Of a stretch of 64,000 bases of DNA, positions 27,912-37,183 are shown piece after piece (the stretch's first letter is position 1; each line of letters opens with the position of its first letter). The position numbers were made by a program, and so were the translations under genes. The DNA is from Arthrobacter citreus. Lineage in GTDB: Bacteria; Actinomycetota; Actinomycetes; Actinomycetales; Micrococcaceae. The notes beneath the pieces are model-generated. The model was not told where the DNA came from and searched no databases. It was given only the letters and a program-made list of their open reading frames with translations. The stretch is from positions 155,660 through 219,659 of the forward strand of contig NZ_VTFV01000007.1 of the NCBI RefSeq assembly GCF_009192745.1, in the 5' to 3' direction.

Positions 27912-28541
27912 ATGGAACTGAAACCAGCCAGCACCCCCGCACTGCAGCCGTTCCGGTGGTGGCAGGCGTTTTCCCGCTCCCTCCTCCATCTGCGCCTTCA
28001 CGGCCCGGACGGCGTACCCCAGACATGGTCAGTGGACGTCCGGCACGGCGGCGACGCCGACGGAGAGGTGTATGCGCATCTCTACCGTGACGGCCAGCAC
28101 CTGGCACGGCTGAAGCCTCCCGCCGCATTTCCCCTTTCGGAAGGGACCATCCGTATTGCAGTGAGCACCTACGGGCTGCGGCAGGCTGACTATGTGACCC
28201 ACGACGGCGCCGTGCAGCAGCTGGTGCCCGACGCTTCCTCCGCCGAAGGACTGCGTGCACATCTGGACCGGACCCGGCCGGGGCTTAGCCGGCTCATCGG
28301 CGTGGCCTCCGCACTGGTCCTCCTTGGAAGCCTTGCACTCGGTATGCCGCAGCTTCTGCAGTCGCTCACGGAAATCCCGCCGGTCGCCGAGAATTTCGGC
28401 ACCTTCGTCAGCCCGTTCATCCTCCCCGCGTGGGCGAACACATCGCTTTTGCTGGCGGGTGCGGCCGCCAGCACGGAGCGGGCGCTGCGGCTGCGCTATA
28501 ACTGGCTGCTCGACGGCGGCCTGTTCAGCGGCGGAGACTGA
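27912..28541 (+). CDS. Membrane protein of unknown function, MerR-promoter controlled
   Basis: A 209-residue protein I do not recognise. The first 120 residues are soluble and beta-rich in appearance (TWSVDVRHGGDADGEVYAHL, GTIRIAVSTYGLRQADYV). Two hydrophobic helices follow at about 125-147 (LIGVASALVLLGSLALG) and 160-185 (FILPAWANTSLLLAGAAAS), then a short basic tail. ATG 27912 has AAAGGG 6 nt upstream; an in-frame TTG at 27897 is unlikely. Control by promoter copy B, shared with the membrane gene at 26.0 kb, suggests both act in one response. Confidence 0.75.
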   Translation: MELKPASTPALQPFRWWQAFSRSLLHLRLHGPDGVPQTWSVDVRHGGDADGEVYAHLYRDGQHLARLKPPAAFPLSEGTIRIAVSTYGLRQADYVTHDGAVQQLVPDASSAEGLRAHLDRTRPGLSRLIGVASALVLLGSLALGMPQLLQSLTEIPPVAENFGTFVSPFILPAWANTSLLLAGAAASTERALRLRYNWLLDGGLFSGGD

Positions 28542-28570
28542 CAGCGTCCGGGGCCCCAGGCGCCGGGAGT

Positions 28571-29338
28571 TCAATCAGGGCTGCGGGTGATCCGTTCCTT
28601 GCCCTCCAGCGCCATGGCGCTCATCGTCTCCTCCGCGATCGTGTTGGCCCGGAACAGCACGTCCAGCTGTGCGTCGTTGTACAGCTCCGTGAGTGCATTC
28701 CCGAAAGTCTCAACGCCGATCTGGCTTCCCCTGGGCATGTGCTCGGCAGGATTCCTTAGCCAGGGGTAGTTGACGAGGTGCTTCACGATAATTTCGGCAA
28801 CCCTCTCGGCCAGTGCCTGCCGGGTCTGATCATCGGCGTCGGCAGGCAGGTTCTCGATGTCCGGCCCCGTGTCGTCGCTCTCATCCGCAGACATCTCCCG
28901 GATGTCTTCCAGAGCTTCATCATCGTAGAACCGGGTCATGATGTGGACGATTGAACGGTCGCTCTCCGACAGACGGGAGGCAACCGATTCAAAGCCCGCA
29001 GGCACATCCGCCGGCGCCTGGTGTTCGATGATCGCTGCGATGTGGGCCCGGGCCTGATTCAGGGCCTCAATACGCTGCTGGAGCTCCGCGTCTACCTCCC
29101 GCAGCACCTCGGGAGTTCCCCGAGCCGTGTCCGTGGCGCTGCGCAGCTGGGACAGCGGAATGCCAAGGACTGCGAGCCTGCGGATGCGCAACAGGCTCAC
29201 CAGGTGCCGCACCTCGTACTGCTTGTAGCCGTTGTAGCGGCGGTCCGGCTCCTCGAGAATACCCAGCCGGTGATAGTGGCGGACGGTGTTCACCGTTGTG
29301 CCCGCCAGGTCGGCCAGTTCACGTGTACTCCAGGACAT
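28571..29338 (-). CDS. MerR-family transcriptional regulator
   Basis: A 255-residue regulator. Residues 1-70 are a MerR winged HTH (STRELADLAGTTVNTVRHYH, RRYNGYKQYEVRHLVSLLRI). A coiled-coil dimer helix follows at about 80-115 (LREVDAELQQRIEALNQARA). The C-terminal 130 residues are acidic and helical, an unassigned ligand domain with no Cys-rich metal site. ATG 29338 has GGAAGGA 8 nt upstream. It converges on the gene under promoter copy B and is divergent from the flavoprotein gene at 29.5 kb. It is the best candidate activator of the two 19-bp-spacer promoters nearby, although its own promoter region lacks that palindrome. Confidence 0.87.
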   Translation of the reverse strand: MSWSTRELADLAGTTVNTVRHYHRLGILEEPDRRYNGYKQYEVRHLVSLLRIRRLAVLGIPLSQLRSATDTARGTPEVLREVDAELQQRIEALNQARAHIAAIIEHQAPADVPAGFESVASRLSESDRSIVHIMTRFYDDEALEDIREMSADESDDTGPDIENLPADADDQTRQALAERVAEIIVKHLVNYPWLRNPAEHMPRGSQIGVETFGNALTELYNDAQLDVLFRANTIAEETMSAMALEGKERITRSPD

Positions 29339-29456
29339 GTGCCTAATCCTTCCCGCCCGGGAACGCGGTGTACAGCACTCCCTCCGCCCTGCAGGGGAAT
29401 GTTTGCCTGCCGTCAGGCATTTACCCAGTGAGCCCAGCACCCAAGGAGTACCCCGT

Positions 29457-30605
29457 ATGCCCACCGTTCCCTTCCCTGCGCGGGGACAGTCCGAAGCCGG
29501 ACCCGGCCGCATCCGCCGGGCCGGCGTCGTCGTCATCGGTGCCGGCCAGGCCGGGCTTTCCGCCGGATACCACCTGAGCAGGCGCGGTTTCACAAGCGCC
29601 CTGGCCGGAGGGTACACCGAGCGGAGCTTCGTGGTGCTCGACGCCGGGACGGCGCCCGGAGGCTCCTGGCTGCACCGCTGGGAATCGCTGACCATGGCGA
29701 CCGTCAACGGCATCTTCGACCTCCCGGGTTTCCGCCAGAACCCTCCTGCGCCCGGGACTCCTGCCCGGATAGCAGTGCCTGAATACTTCGCGGCATTCGA
29801 GGACCGCATGCAGCTTCCGATCCTCCGCCCGGTCAAGGTCACCTCGGTGCATCCCGCGGACGGCGACCCCGACGGCGAACTCGTTGTCGAAACCGACGCC
29901 GGAACCTGGGCCGCGCGTGCGCTCATCAACGCCACCGGAACCTGGGACAACCCGACTCTGCCGGCCTATCCGGGACGGGAGGGCTTCGCCGGGCGCCAGC
30001 TCCACACCCGGGACTACGCGTCGCTGGACGAGTTCGCCGGCCAGCGGGTAGCGGTGGTGGGCGGCGGAATTTCCGCCATCCAGCAGCTTGAAGAGATCTC
30101 CCGGGTCGCGGAGGTGTTCTGGTACACGCGGCGGGAACCGGTTTTCCGCAACGGGCCGTTCAGTGCAGAGGCCGGGAAGGATGTAGTGTCCCGGGTGGCT
30201 GCCGACGTGGAGGCCGGAAATCCCACCGGAAGCGTGGTCTCGTATACGGACCTGCTGTGGACGCCCTATGCGCTGGCGGCGAAGGAACGCGGTGCGCTGC
30301 AGCGGCGTCCGATGTTCACCGGCATCGAGCCCGATGGGGTGCGGGAGGCTGACGGGTCGCTGACCCGTGTGGATGCCATCCTGTGGGCCACCGGGTTCAG
30401 GGCTTCGCTGGGCCATCTTGACGCCCTCCGGCTGCGCAACGAGCGCGGCGGGATCGAGGTGCACGGCACCGTGGCCGCTGCGGATCCGCGGGTGCACCTG
30501 ATCGGATTCGGACCCTCCCAGTCGACAGTCGGCGCAAACCGTGCCGGGCGGGATGCTGTCCGGACCCTGCTGGAGCAGTTTGACGCTGCGCCAGCCCGGG
30601 CCTGA
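29457..30605 (+). CDS. FAD-dependent NAD(P)H oxidoreductase, flavin-monooxygenase-like
   Basis: A 382-residue two-dinucleotide-domain flavoprotein. The FAD loop is VVVIGAGQAGLSAGYHLS, the NADPH loop is VAVVGGGISAIQQLEE, and there are ATGTWDNPT and DAILWATGF motifs. It belongs to the group that includes flavin-containing monooxygenases and CzcO-like oxidoreductases; the substrate is not evident. ATG 29457 has AAGGAG 8 nt upstream, so the longer frame from 29286 is not used. The 118-bp gap to the divergent merR gene holds two palindromes (CCCTGCAGGG at 29387-29396 and GCCTG-CCGT-CAGGC at 29405-29418), which may be regulator sites. Confidence 0.85.
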   Translation: MPTVPFPARGQSEAGPGRIRRAGVVVIGAGQAGLSAGYHLSRRGFTSALAGGYTERSFVVLDAGTAPGGSWLHRWESLTMATVNGIFDLPGFRQNPPAPGTPARIAVPEYFAAFEDRMQLPILRPVKVTSVHPADGDPDGELVVETDAGTWAARALINATGTWDNPTLPAYPGREGFAGRQLHTRDYASLDEFAGQRVAVVGGGISAIQQLEEISRVAEVFWYTRREPVFRNGPFSAEAGKDVVSRVAADVEAGNPTGSVVSYTDLLWTPYALAAKERGALQRRPMFTGIEPDGVREADGSLTRVDAILWATGFRASLGHLDALRLRNERGGIEVHGTVAAADPRVHLIGFGPSQSTVGANRAGRDAVRTLLEQFDAAPARA

Positions 30606-30613
30606 GGTGGCTG

Positions 30614-31363
30614 CTAGGCGAGTCCGCCGTTGGGATAAATGACCTGTCCGTTGATCCAGCGCGAAGGTCCGGCCAGGAAGGCAGCCACCTCGGCAATGTC
30701 TTCGGGGGTGCCCAGGCGTTCCATCGGGGCAAGCTGCGCCATGCGGTCGATGGCCTCCTGGTCCTTGCCGTCCAGGAACAGCGGGGTGGCCGTGGGACCG
30801 GGCGCAATCGCATTGACCGTGATGTCCCTTCCCCGCAGTTCCCGCGCCAGGACCGGAGTCAGGGCCTCCACGGCAGCCTTGCTGGCAGCATACGGCGCGT
30901 AGGTCGGATCCTGCAGGCGGGTCTGGCTGGACGAGACGTTCACCAGCGCTCCGCCTCTCCGAAGCCGCTGCGCAGCGAGCTGGGAGACCACAAAGCTGCC
31001 CCGGATGTTTGTCCGGTGCATCCGGTCCAGCTCATCGAGGTCCAGGTCCACCACCGTGGAAAGGACCATGACTCCGGCGGTGTTGATCACGACGTCGATT
31101 CCGCCGAACGCGGCCTCAACCTCATCAAAGAGCCGGGTCATGGCAACCTCGTCGGCCACATCCCCGCCCACGGCCATGGCCCGGCCGCCCGCGGCGTTCA
31201 GTTCCTTGACGACCTCCGTGGCCTTGTTGATGTTCCCCGCATAATGCACTGCCAGGGCGAAACCGTCATTTGAGAGACGCTTTGCGATCGCCCGCCCCAT
31301 TCCTCCTGATCCGCCGGTGACAACGGCAACGCGGGGTACACGGGAGGTGCTGGACTCAGACAT
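30614..31363 (-). CDS. Short-chain dehydrogenase/reductase (intact)
   Basis: A 249-residue classical SDR. Cofactor motif VVTGGSGGMGRAIAKRL, the NAG-like motif INTAGV, the catalytic Ser in VNVSSSQT and Tyr/Lys in PYAASKAAVEAL are all present. The C-terminal APGPTATPLF and YPNGGLA fit 3-oxoacyl-reductase-like SDRs. HYAGN at the second strand suggests NADP(H). ATG 31363 has GGAG 7 nt upstream. It converges on the flavoprotein gene with 8 bp between stops. The specific substrate is unknown. Confidence 0.87.
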   Translation of the reverse strand: MSESSTSRVPRVAVVTGGSGGMGRAIAKRLSNDGFALAVHYAGNINKATEVVKELNAAGGRAMAVGGDVADEVAMTRLFDEVEAAFGGIDVVINTAGVMVLSTVVDLDLDELDRMHRTNIRGSFVVSQLAAQRLRRGGALVNVSSSQTRLQDPTYAPYAASKAAVEALTPVLARELRGRDITVNAIAPGPTATPLFLDGKDQEAIDRMAQLAPMERLGTPEDIAEVAAFLAGPSRWINGQVIYPNGGLA

Positions 31364-31603
31364 TGTGTGCTCCGATCGAGGAGGGGCCATAGCTACATAC
31401 AGCCACTAAATGGACGCCGGGGCCACCGATTTCCTGAAGATCTGCGCGGTGAACGGCGTTCTGGCCTCAGGGCCTGCCACGCCGGGGGTATATTCCGGGC
31501 GGGCTGGACCGCGTTTCCCAGGCCTTGTGATTCCCGTCATCTTGCGTGGCCACACGTGCCACACCGGCGACGGTCCGCGGGCAGGCCAGCCGTCCTGGAG
31601 CAC

Positions 31604-31638
31604 AAAAAAGCCCCGGCCGGACATACTGTCCGCCGAGG
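31604..31638 (-). terminator. Terminator after tRNA-Pro
   Basis: On the minus strand, a 12-13-bp stem (CCTCGGCGGACA and near-complement, 3-nt loop) is followed by CTTTTTTG. It ends the tRNA-Pro transcript 17 bp after the tRNA. The 240 bp between here and the SDR start (31364-31603) show no gene. Confidence 0.85.
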
Positions 31639-31654
31639 CGTTTTCCGTTTTCTG

Positions 31655-31728
<74 letters not shown>

Positions 31729-31816
31729 TTCCGCTGGTCCGTATCTTCCGGTTTATTTCCGGCCGAACCAACTCAAATACTCTACATCATGGTTTGCGAT
31801 TTCCCCGCATCGGCGC

Positions 31817-31846
31817 GGCCCCGGAGGTCATCTTGGCTCCGGGGCC
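31817..31846 (-). terminator. Hairpin after der
   Basis: A perfect 10-bp GC stem (GGCCCCGGAG/CTCCGGGGCC, 10-nt loop) lies 9 bp beyond the der stop codon. There is no T tract, so termination is likely but not certain. Confidence 0.55.
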
Positions 31847-31854
31847 GGGCCATG

Positions 31855-33399
31855 CTAGCGCTTGCTGGTCTTGCCGCGCTTCTCGCGCACGCGCATCGAA
31901 ACCTCGATCGGGGTACCTTCGAAACCGAAGGTCTCCCGCAGACGGCGGGTGATAAAGCGGCGGTAACCGGGATCCAGGAACCCGGTGGTGAACAGCACGA
32001 ACTTCGGGGGCCGCGAGGAGGCCTGCGTGCCGAAGAGGATGCGGGGCTGCTTGCCGCCGCGCACCGGGTGCGGGTGCGCCGCGACGAGTTCGCCCAGGAA
32101 CGCGTTCAGCTTGCCCGTGGGGATGCGCTTGTCCCAGTTCTCCAGGGCCAGATCCAGGGCGGGGACAAGCTTGTCCTTGTGCCAGCCGGTCTTGGCGGAG
32201 ATGTTGACGCTGGGTGCCCACTCGACGTGGGCCAGGTCGCGCTCGATCTCGATCTGCAGGTAGCGGCGGCGTTCGTCGTCGAGCAGGTCCCACTTGTTGA
32301 ACGCCAGGACCAGCGCGCGGCCGGAATCGATGGCGAGCTGGAGGATGCGCACATCCTGCTCGGAGAGGACTTCGTCGACTGCCAGGAGCACGACGGCGAC
32401 CTCCGCCTTTTCCAGCGCGGCCTGCGTACGCAGCGAGGCGTAGAAATCGGCACCCTGTGCCATGTGCTGGCGGCGGCGGATGCCTGCGGTATCCACGAAG
32501 CGCCAGGTGCGTCCACCCAGTTCGATCAGTTCGTCTACCGGGTCACGCGTGGTCCCGGCGAGGTCGTCGACAACCACGCGGTCGGTGCCGGCCAACTTGT
32601 TCAGCAGGGAAGACTTGCCGACGTTCGGGCGCCCGATCAGTGCGATGCGGCGCGGACCGCCGCTGGATTCGAGGCCGCCGTAGGCCGAGTACTCCGGCAG
32701 GACGTCCAGGACGGCGTCCAGCATGTCAGCGGTGCCGCGGCCATGCAGTGCCGATACCGGGTACGGTTCGCCGAAGCCCAGGCCCCAGAGCACCGACGCG
32801 TCGGCTTCATTCTGGATGTCATCCACCTTGTTGGCGACGACGATGACCGGCTTGCCTTTGCTGCGCAGCATGCGCACCACGGCTTCGTCGGTGGCGGTGA
32901 TGCCGACAGTCGCGTCGACCACCAGCATGACGGCGTCAGCCACGTCGACGGCGATTTCGGCCTGGTCGGCTACGCGGGCGTGGATGCCGCGTGCGTCGTG
33001 CTCCCAGCCGCCGGTGTCCACAAGCGTAAAGTTCACGCCGTTCCAGGTGGCCGGGTAGGACACGCGGTCGCGGGTAACGCCCGGGGTATCTTCAACAACG
33101 GCCTCACGGCGCCCGAGGATACGGTTCACCAGGGTGGACTTGCCCACGTTCGGCCGGCCCACGATGGCAACCACCGGGTCTAGGCGCAGCGGCGCATCCG
33201 CGTCGTACTCGTCATAGCCGCCGGCCAGCAGGGCGGCGTCTTCGTCGTCGAGTTCGTAGTCGGAGAGCCCGGCGCGCAGGGTTTCGGCGCGCAGGTTGGC
33301 TTCGTCGTCGTCGAGGGCGGCAAGCCGCTCGTCAATCTGGTCCTCGCCTGCCGGAATGTACTCTTCGGAGTCGCCGTCAAAGGTCGGGTTGGCGTTCAT
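31855..33399 (-). CDS. der: Ribosome-assembly GTPase Der (EngA)
   Basis: A 514-residue tandem GTPase needed for 50S ribosome maturation. An acidic N-terminal tail of about 75 residues precedes two G domains, each with [10 protein letters not shown] / [11 protein letters not shown] (G1), DTPGVTRD / [11 protein letters not shown] (G2), DTGGW / DTAGI (G3) and NKVD / NKWD (G4). A C-terminal KH-like domain follows ([20 protein letters not shown]). ATG 33399 is preceded by GGAAAG at some distance. It is the last gene of the parA-scpA-scpB-rluB-tyrA-cmk-der run, after a 184-bp gap that contains hairpin-forming sequence but no gene. Confidence 0.96.
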   Translation of the reverse strand: MNANPTFDGDSEEYIPAGEDQIDERLAALDDDEANLRAETLRAGLSDYELDDEDAALLAGGYDEYDADAPLRLDPVVAIVGRPNVGKSTLVNRILGRREAVVEDTPGVTRDRVSYPATWNGVNFTLVDTGGWEHDARGIHARVADQAEIAVDVADAVMLVVDATVGITATDEAVVRMLRSKGKPVIVVANKVDDIQNEADASVLWGLGFGEPYPVSALHGRGTADMLDAVLDVLPEYSAYGGLESSGGPRRIALIGRPNVGKSSLLNKLAGTDRVVVDDLAGTTRDPVDELIELGGRTWRFVDTAGIRRRQHMAQGADFYASLRTQAALEKAEVAVVLLAVDEVLSEQDVRILQLAIDSGRALVLAFNKWDLLDDERRRYLQIEIERDLAHVEWAPSVNISAKTGWHKDKLVPALDLALENWDKRIPTGKLNAFLGELVAAHPHPVRGGKQPRILFGTQASSRPPKFVLFTTGFLDPGYRRFITRRLRETFGFEGTPIEVSMRVREKRGKTSKR

Positions 33400-33583
33400 A
33401 AACTATTGCTTTCTTTCCGTTGAGGCCGTCGGCGCAGCTGCGCACGGCCGTCTCCGGACGTTCAGCCCGGGTAAGTGTTTGGGGGTCCGGCACGGGAAAA
33501 TCCAATGCGGCCACCAGTCCATTGAAACACGGCAAGGCGCCGGGACCCCATTGGAGCCCCGGCTGCGTGCCTGCCGTTCGTGC

Positions 33584-34282
33584 TTAGTGCGTGCTGGAGA
33601 AAACCACATCCAGCACTGCCTGGACCGTTTCTTCGAAGTCCAGGTCGGAGGAATCGACCGTGATCACGCCGTCGGCTGCCTGCTGGAAGTTGACGACCGT
33701 GGAGTCCTTCACATCCCGCGTAAGAACCTGCTCGCGCAGGGCAGCGGCGGTTTGGGAACCGCCAAGCTGGACACCGCGGCGGCGCAGCCGCGCTTCCTCA
33801 GAGGCAGTCAGCAGGATCCGCACCTCGGCCGTGGGCGCCACCACCGTGGTGATGTCCCTGCCTTCGGCCACAATCCGCAGGCCGGAATCCTTAATGAGCT
33901 GCTGCTGGCGGCGCACCAGCTCGGCGCGGGCGCCCAGGGTGGTGGCCACCGCGGAAACGTTGGAGGAAACCTCGGGTTCGCGGATCGCCTGCGTGACGTC
34001 CTCTCCCCCCACCAGGACCCATTCGGCGTCCGGGGAAGTGCTCAGTTCAATGTCCGCGCTCCGGGTGGCGGCTTCAACGGCCACTGCATCCGTCAGGTCA
34101 ATGCCGGCACGCATGCACGCGATGGTGACAGCGCGGTACATTGCACCGGTGTCCAGGTAATTAGCCCGCAGCCGGCGGGCCACTTCCCGGCTGATGCTGG
34201 ATTTGCCGGAACCTGACGGTCCGTCGATTGCCACCACCAGGGGTTTGCCCAGCCTGAACTGTGCCGGATCCTGCTCTGTCAT
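33584..34282 (-). CDS. cmk: Cytidylate kinase
   Basis: A 232-residue (d)CMP kinase: ATP + (d)CMP to ADP + (d)CDP. P-loop IDGPSGSGKSSISREVA, YLDTGAMYRAVT and GRDITTVVAP are characteristic. ATG 34282 overlaps the tyrA stop in a TGATG junction; GTG 34285 is a possible alternative. The gene order tyrA/rluB-cmk-der is widely conserved in actinobacteria. The C-terminus ends shortly after SSDLDFEETVQAVLDV. Confidence 0.94.
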   Translation of the reverse strand: MTEQDPAQFRLGKPLVVAIDGPSGSGKSSISREVARRLRANYLDTGAMYRAVTIACMRAGIDLTDAVAVEAATRSADIELSTSPDAEWVLVGGEDVTQAIREPEVSSNVSAVATTLGARAELVRRQQQLIKDSGLRIVAEGRDITTVVAPTAEVRILLTASEEARLRRRGVQLGGSQTAAALREQVLTRDVKDSTVVNFQQAADGVITVDSSDLDFEETVQAVLDVVFSSTH

Positions 34283-35391
34283 CACTGAACTACCTTCCAG
34301 CCGCGCGCGGTCAGTTCGCTGACCAGCCCATGCACTTTGCTCGGCAGCACCGAGATTTCCACCCGCCCAACCTGACGTCCGGAGGCGTGCTCCAGCCGCA
34401 GGTCTTCCAGGTTGACGCCAATTTCACCGATTTCCGTGAGCAGCCGGGCGATCTGTCCCGGGGTGTCATCCACCAGCACGGTGAAACTGACGAAGGACTG
34501 GGGCGGAGCGCCGTGCTTGCCGGGAATCCGTGCCTGGCCGGTGTTCCCTTCAGCGATCAGCTGGGCCATGTCCAGGCGCGCACCATCAGCAGTTGGGTTT
34601 TCCAGCGTGTTGATCAGCCGGTTCAGGTCTTCGCGCACCCCGTGCAGGATGTCTGCCAGCCGGGGCGCGTTGCCGCTGAGGATCTGCACCCACAGCTTCG
34701 GGTCGCTGGCCGCGATCCGGGTGACGTCCCGCAGGCCGTTGCCGGCAAGCGCCAAGGCAGCGGACGGGGTGTCCTGCAGCCGGCTGGCCACCAGCGAGGA
34801 CATCACCTGCGGCAGGTGGCTGATCAGTGCCACGGAACCGTCATGGTCTTCGGCATTCATGCGCGAGACCACGGCTCCGAGGTCGATCGCCAGCGCTTCG
34901 GCGGTCTTCACGGCCTCCGGCGAACTTTCCTCTGCGGCGCAGATAACCCAGGGCATGGAGGTGAACAAATTGCCCAGCGCCGCCACCGGCCCGGACTTTT
35001 CCCGTCCGGCCATCGGGTGCGTACCCACGTACCGGGAGAGATCCGCCCCGGTGGCGCGCAGGTCCGCCAGCACGGCTGACTTAACGCTGGCAATATCGAC
35101 GACCACGGCAGTGGGCCAGTCCTTCAGGGCCTGCGCCGCGAGCGAGGCAGTCACGTCCGGCGGCGCGGCAACAACAACCAGCTGCGGCGCGAAGCCGGGC
35201 TCCGCGTCCTGGAGCAGGCGTCCGGCCCCAATATCCTTTGCCACCGCAGCGGTGGAGGGGGAAATATCGGAGAGCACGACGTCGATGCCGCGGGCACGCA
35301 GGCCCAGGCCGATGCTCGCACCAAGCAGGCCGGTGCCGATGACCAGCACCGGTCCGGACAGATGGGTGCCCCCGTTGGCCAGCACGGTCAC
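34282..35391 (-). CDS. tyrA: Prephenate dehydrogenase with C-terminal ACT domain
   Basis: A 369-residue enzyme of tyrosine synthesis: prephenate + NAD(P)+ to 4-hydroxyphenylpyruvate. The nucleotide loop is VIGTGLLGASIGLGLRARG; GTHPMAGREKSG contains the catalytic His-type motif and ISHLPQVMSSLVA follows. The last 75 residues form an ACT domain (VSFTVLVDDTPGQIARLLTE), suggesting feedback by tyrosine. It overlaps cmk and starts 5 bp after the pseudouridine synthase stop. With DAHP synthase at 4.5-5.9 kb it is the second aromatic-pathway gene in the window. Confidence 0.94.
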   Translation of the reverse strand: MTVLANGGTHLSGPVLVIGTGLLGASIGLGLRARGIDVVLSDISPSTAAVAKDIGAGRLLQDAEPGFAPQLVVVAAPPDVTASLAAQALKDWPTAVVVDIASVKSAVLADLRATGADLSRYVGTHPMAGREKSGPVAALGNLFTSMPWVICAAEESSPEAVKTAEALAIDLGAVVSRMNAEDHDGSVALISHLPQVMSSLVASRLQDTPSAALALAGNGLRDVTRIAASDPKLWVQILSGNAPRLADILHGVREDLNRLINTLENPTADGARLDMAQLIAEGNTGQARIPGKHGAPPQSFVSFTVLVDDTPGQIARLLTEIGEIGVNLEDLRLEHASGRQVGRVEISVLPSKVHGLVSELTARGWKVVQ

Positions 35392-35395
35392 GGGA

Positions 35396-36502
35396 CTAGA
35401 GGCCCACGACGGCCATCAGGTGGCCGACTTCGTGGCGGCCCAGGACACGGATACTGCCCTGGCGCTGGTCATTCAGGCGGATCGGGCCCATCTGGGTACG
35501 GACCAGCCGCTCCACAGGGTGGCCGACGGCGTCGAACATACGGCGCACAATCCGGTTCCGGCCCGAGTGCAGCACAACCTCAACCAGGATGTGTCCGGGG
35601 GTGGAATCCACCAGGCGGAAGGAGTCAACCTTGGCGAAGCCGTCCTCCAGTTCAATGCCTTCACGCATCTGGGCGCCGATGCCGTGCGCCATGGGACCGC
35701 GCACCTGCACCAGGTAGGTCTTGGGAACTTCGTAGGACGGGTGGGTCAGGCGGTTGGCCAGCTCGCCGTCGTTGGTCAGCAGCAGCAGGCCTTCGGTGTT
35801 GGTGTCCAGGCGGCCAACATGGAACAGGCGCTCATGCTTGTTGGTGCTCTTGAGGTAGTCGCTGATGCACGGACGGCCCTCAGGATCCTCCATGGTGGAC
35901 ACGACGCCGCGCGGCTTGTTGAAAACGTAGTACTTCTGGGTTTCGTCAAGCTGCAGGCGCATGCCGTCAACGTGGATGGCCACGGTCTTGGGGTCCACGC
36001 GCACGCCGAGCTCGGTGACGACCTCGCCGTCCACCTCAACACGGCCCTCGGTGATCATTTCCTCGCAGACGCGGCGCGAGGCCACACCGGCGCTGGCCAT
36101 CACCTTCTGCAGGCGGATGCCCTCGGGATCGTGGTGTTCGGAGATGACGGGCTTGCCCGGGCGGCGGGTGTGCGGCCGCTTGGTCACCGGGCCGAGGTTC
36201 TTCCCGAAGCGCTCGTTGCGGAAAGCGCGCTCGGAGCCGCCCTTACCCTTGGGTGCGCCGGTGCGGGGACCTCCGGGCTTGAAGCCGCCGGACTTGGGAG
36301 CCCCGGACTTGAAGCCGCCTTCCTTGGGTGCGCCGGGCTTAAAGCCGCCCGACTTGGGGGCGCCTGCTGCGCCGGAAGACTTCGGACCGCCGGTGCGTCC
36401 GGTGGCAGGCTTGGAGCCCTTGCCGAAGCCGCGGCTGGAGCCTGCTCCCCCGCCGCTGCGCGGATTACTGCGGCCTGAGCCGGAACGGGGTGCCTGTGTC
36501 AT
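35396..36502 (-). CDS. RluB-type rRNA pseudouridine synthase with Lys/Gly/Pro-rich N-terminal extension
   Basis: A 368-residue protein. The enzyme part begins near residue 125: an S4 RNA-binding domain (IRLQKVMASAGVASRRVCEE) and the RsuA/RluB catalytic domain with the nucleophilic Asp in HVGRLDTNTEGLLLLT and KTYLVQV. It isomerises uridine in rRNA. The first 120 residues are a basic, disordered repeat tail built of GAPKSGGFKPGAPKEGG-type units, longer than in E. coli RluB and probably an RNA-binding adjunct. The position matches M. tuberculosis Rv1711. Confidence 0.92.
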   Translation of the reverse strand: MTQAPRSGSGRSNPRSGGGAGSSRGFGKGSKPATGRTGGPKSSGAAGAPKSGGFKPGAPKEGGFKSGAPKSGGFKPGGPRTGAPKGKGGSERAFRNERFGKNLGPVTKRPHTRRPGKPVISEHHDPEGIRLQKVMASAGVASRRVCEEMITEGRVEVDGEVVTELGVRVDPKTVAIHVDGMRLQLDETQKYYVFNKPRGVVSTMEDPEGRPCISDYLKSTNKHERLFHVGRLDTNTEGLLLLTNDGELANRLTHPSYEVPKTYLVQVRGPMAHGIGAQMREGIELEDGFAKVDSFRLVDSTPGHILVEVVLHSGRNRIVRRMFDAVGHPVERLVRTQMGPIRLNDQRQGSIRVLGRHEVGHLMAVVGL

Positions 36503-36526
36503 TGAGAAGTCCTTCGGGTGTAGCGG

Positions 36527-37183
36527 TTAGTAAGTAGTTTCTTCAAATTCCGGGAGGTTTTCCAGCCCGGGCAAGTGCGGTGCAATCTGCGGCAGTTCTT
36601 CCACGCTGCCCAGACCCAGCTTTTCCAGGAAAAGCGGAGTCGTCACGTAGAGCAGTGAACCGGTTTCGGGTTCGGTCCCGGATTCCGTTACCAGACCCCG
36701 CTGGATCAGCGTGCGGACCACGGAATCAACGTTGACTCCACGGATCGCCGAGATTCGCCCGCGGGTGACCGGCTGCCGGTAAGCAACCACTGCCAGGGTT
36801 TCCAGCGCGGCCTGGGAAAGCCGTGCACTCTGCCCTTCGAGAACGAACTGTCCAACGACGTCGGCGAAGGCGGGGCGGGAGTAGATTCGCCAGCCGCCGG
36901 CAACTTCCCGGAGCTCGAAACCGCGCGGTTCAACGGCGCGCAGCCCGTCAGGTCCATCCCCAGTATAGCCGTCATACTCTTTGCGCAGATCGTCAAGGAG
37001 TTCTTCGGCAGCTGAGGTGCCAATGCCCAGCGCTCCGGCGAGGCTCGCAGCGCTGACCGGCTCGCTGGCCACCATCAGCACGGCCTCCGCGGCAGCACGG
37101 AGTCCGCCCGGCCGGCCGGACGCTGGGGCACCGTTCTGGAGGGAGGCGTTCTCAGTGTCCTGGTTCGAGAGCTGCGGCTGCAT
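36527..37183 (-). CDS. scpB: Segregation and condensation protein B
   Basis: A 218-residue SMC-kleisin accessory protein with two winged-helix domains: AAAEAVLMVASEPVSAASLA at the start and LETLAVVAYRQPVTRGRISA, the family signature, in the second half. It works with ScpA and SMC in chromosome condensation. ATG 37183 has GAGGAG 4 nt upstream inside the scpA end, giving a 32-bp overlap. An in-frame start at 37207 is less well supported. The C-terminus is acidic. Confidence 0.94.
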   Translation of the reverse strand: MQPQLSNQDTENASLQNGAPASGRPGGLRAAAEAVLMVASEPVSAASLAGALGIGTSAAEELLDDLRKEYDGYTGDGPDGLRAVEPRGFELREVAGGWRIYSRPAFADVVGQFVLEGQSARLSQAALETLAVVAYRQPVTRGRISAIRGVNVDSVVRTLIQRGLVTESGTEPETGSLLYVTTPLFLEKLGLGSVEELPQIAPHLPGLENLPEFEETTY

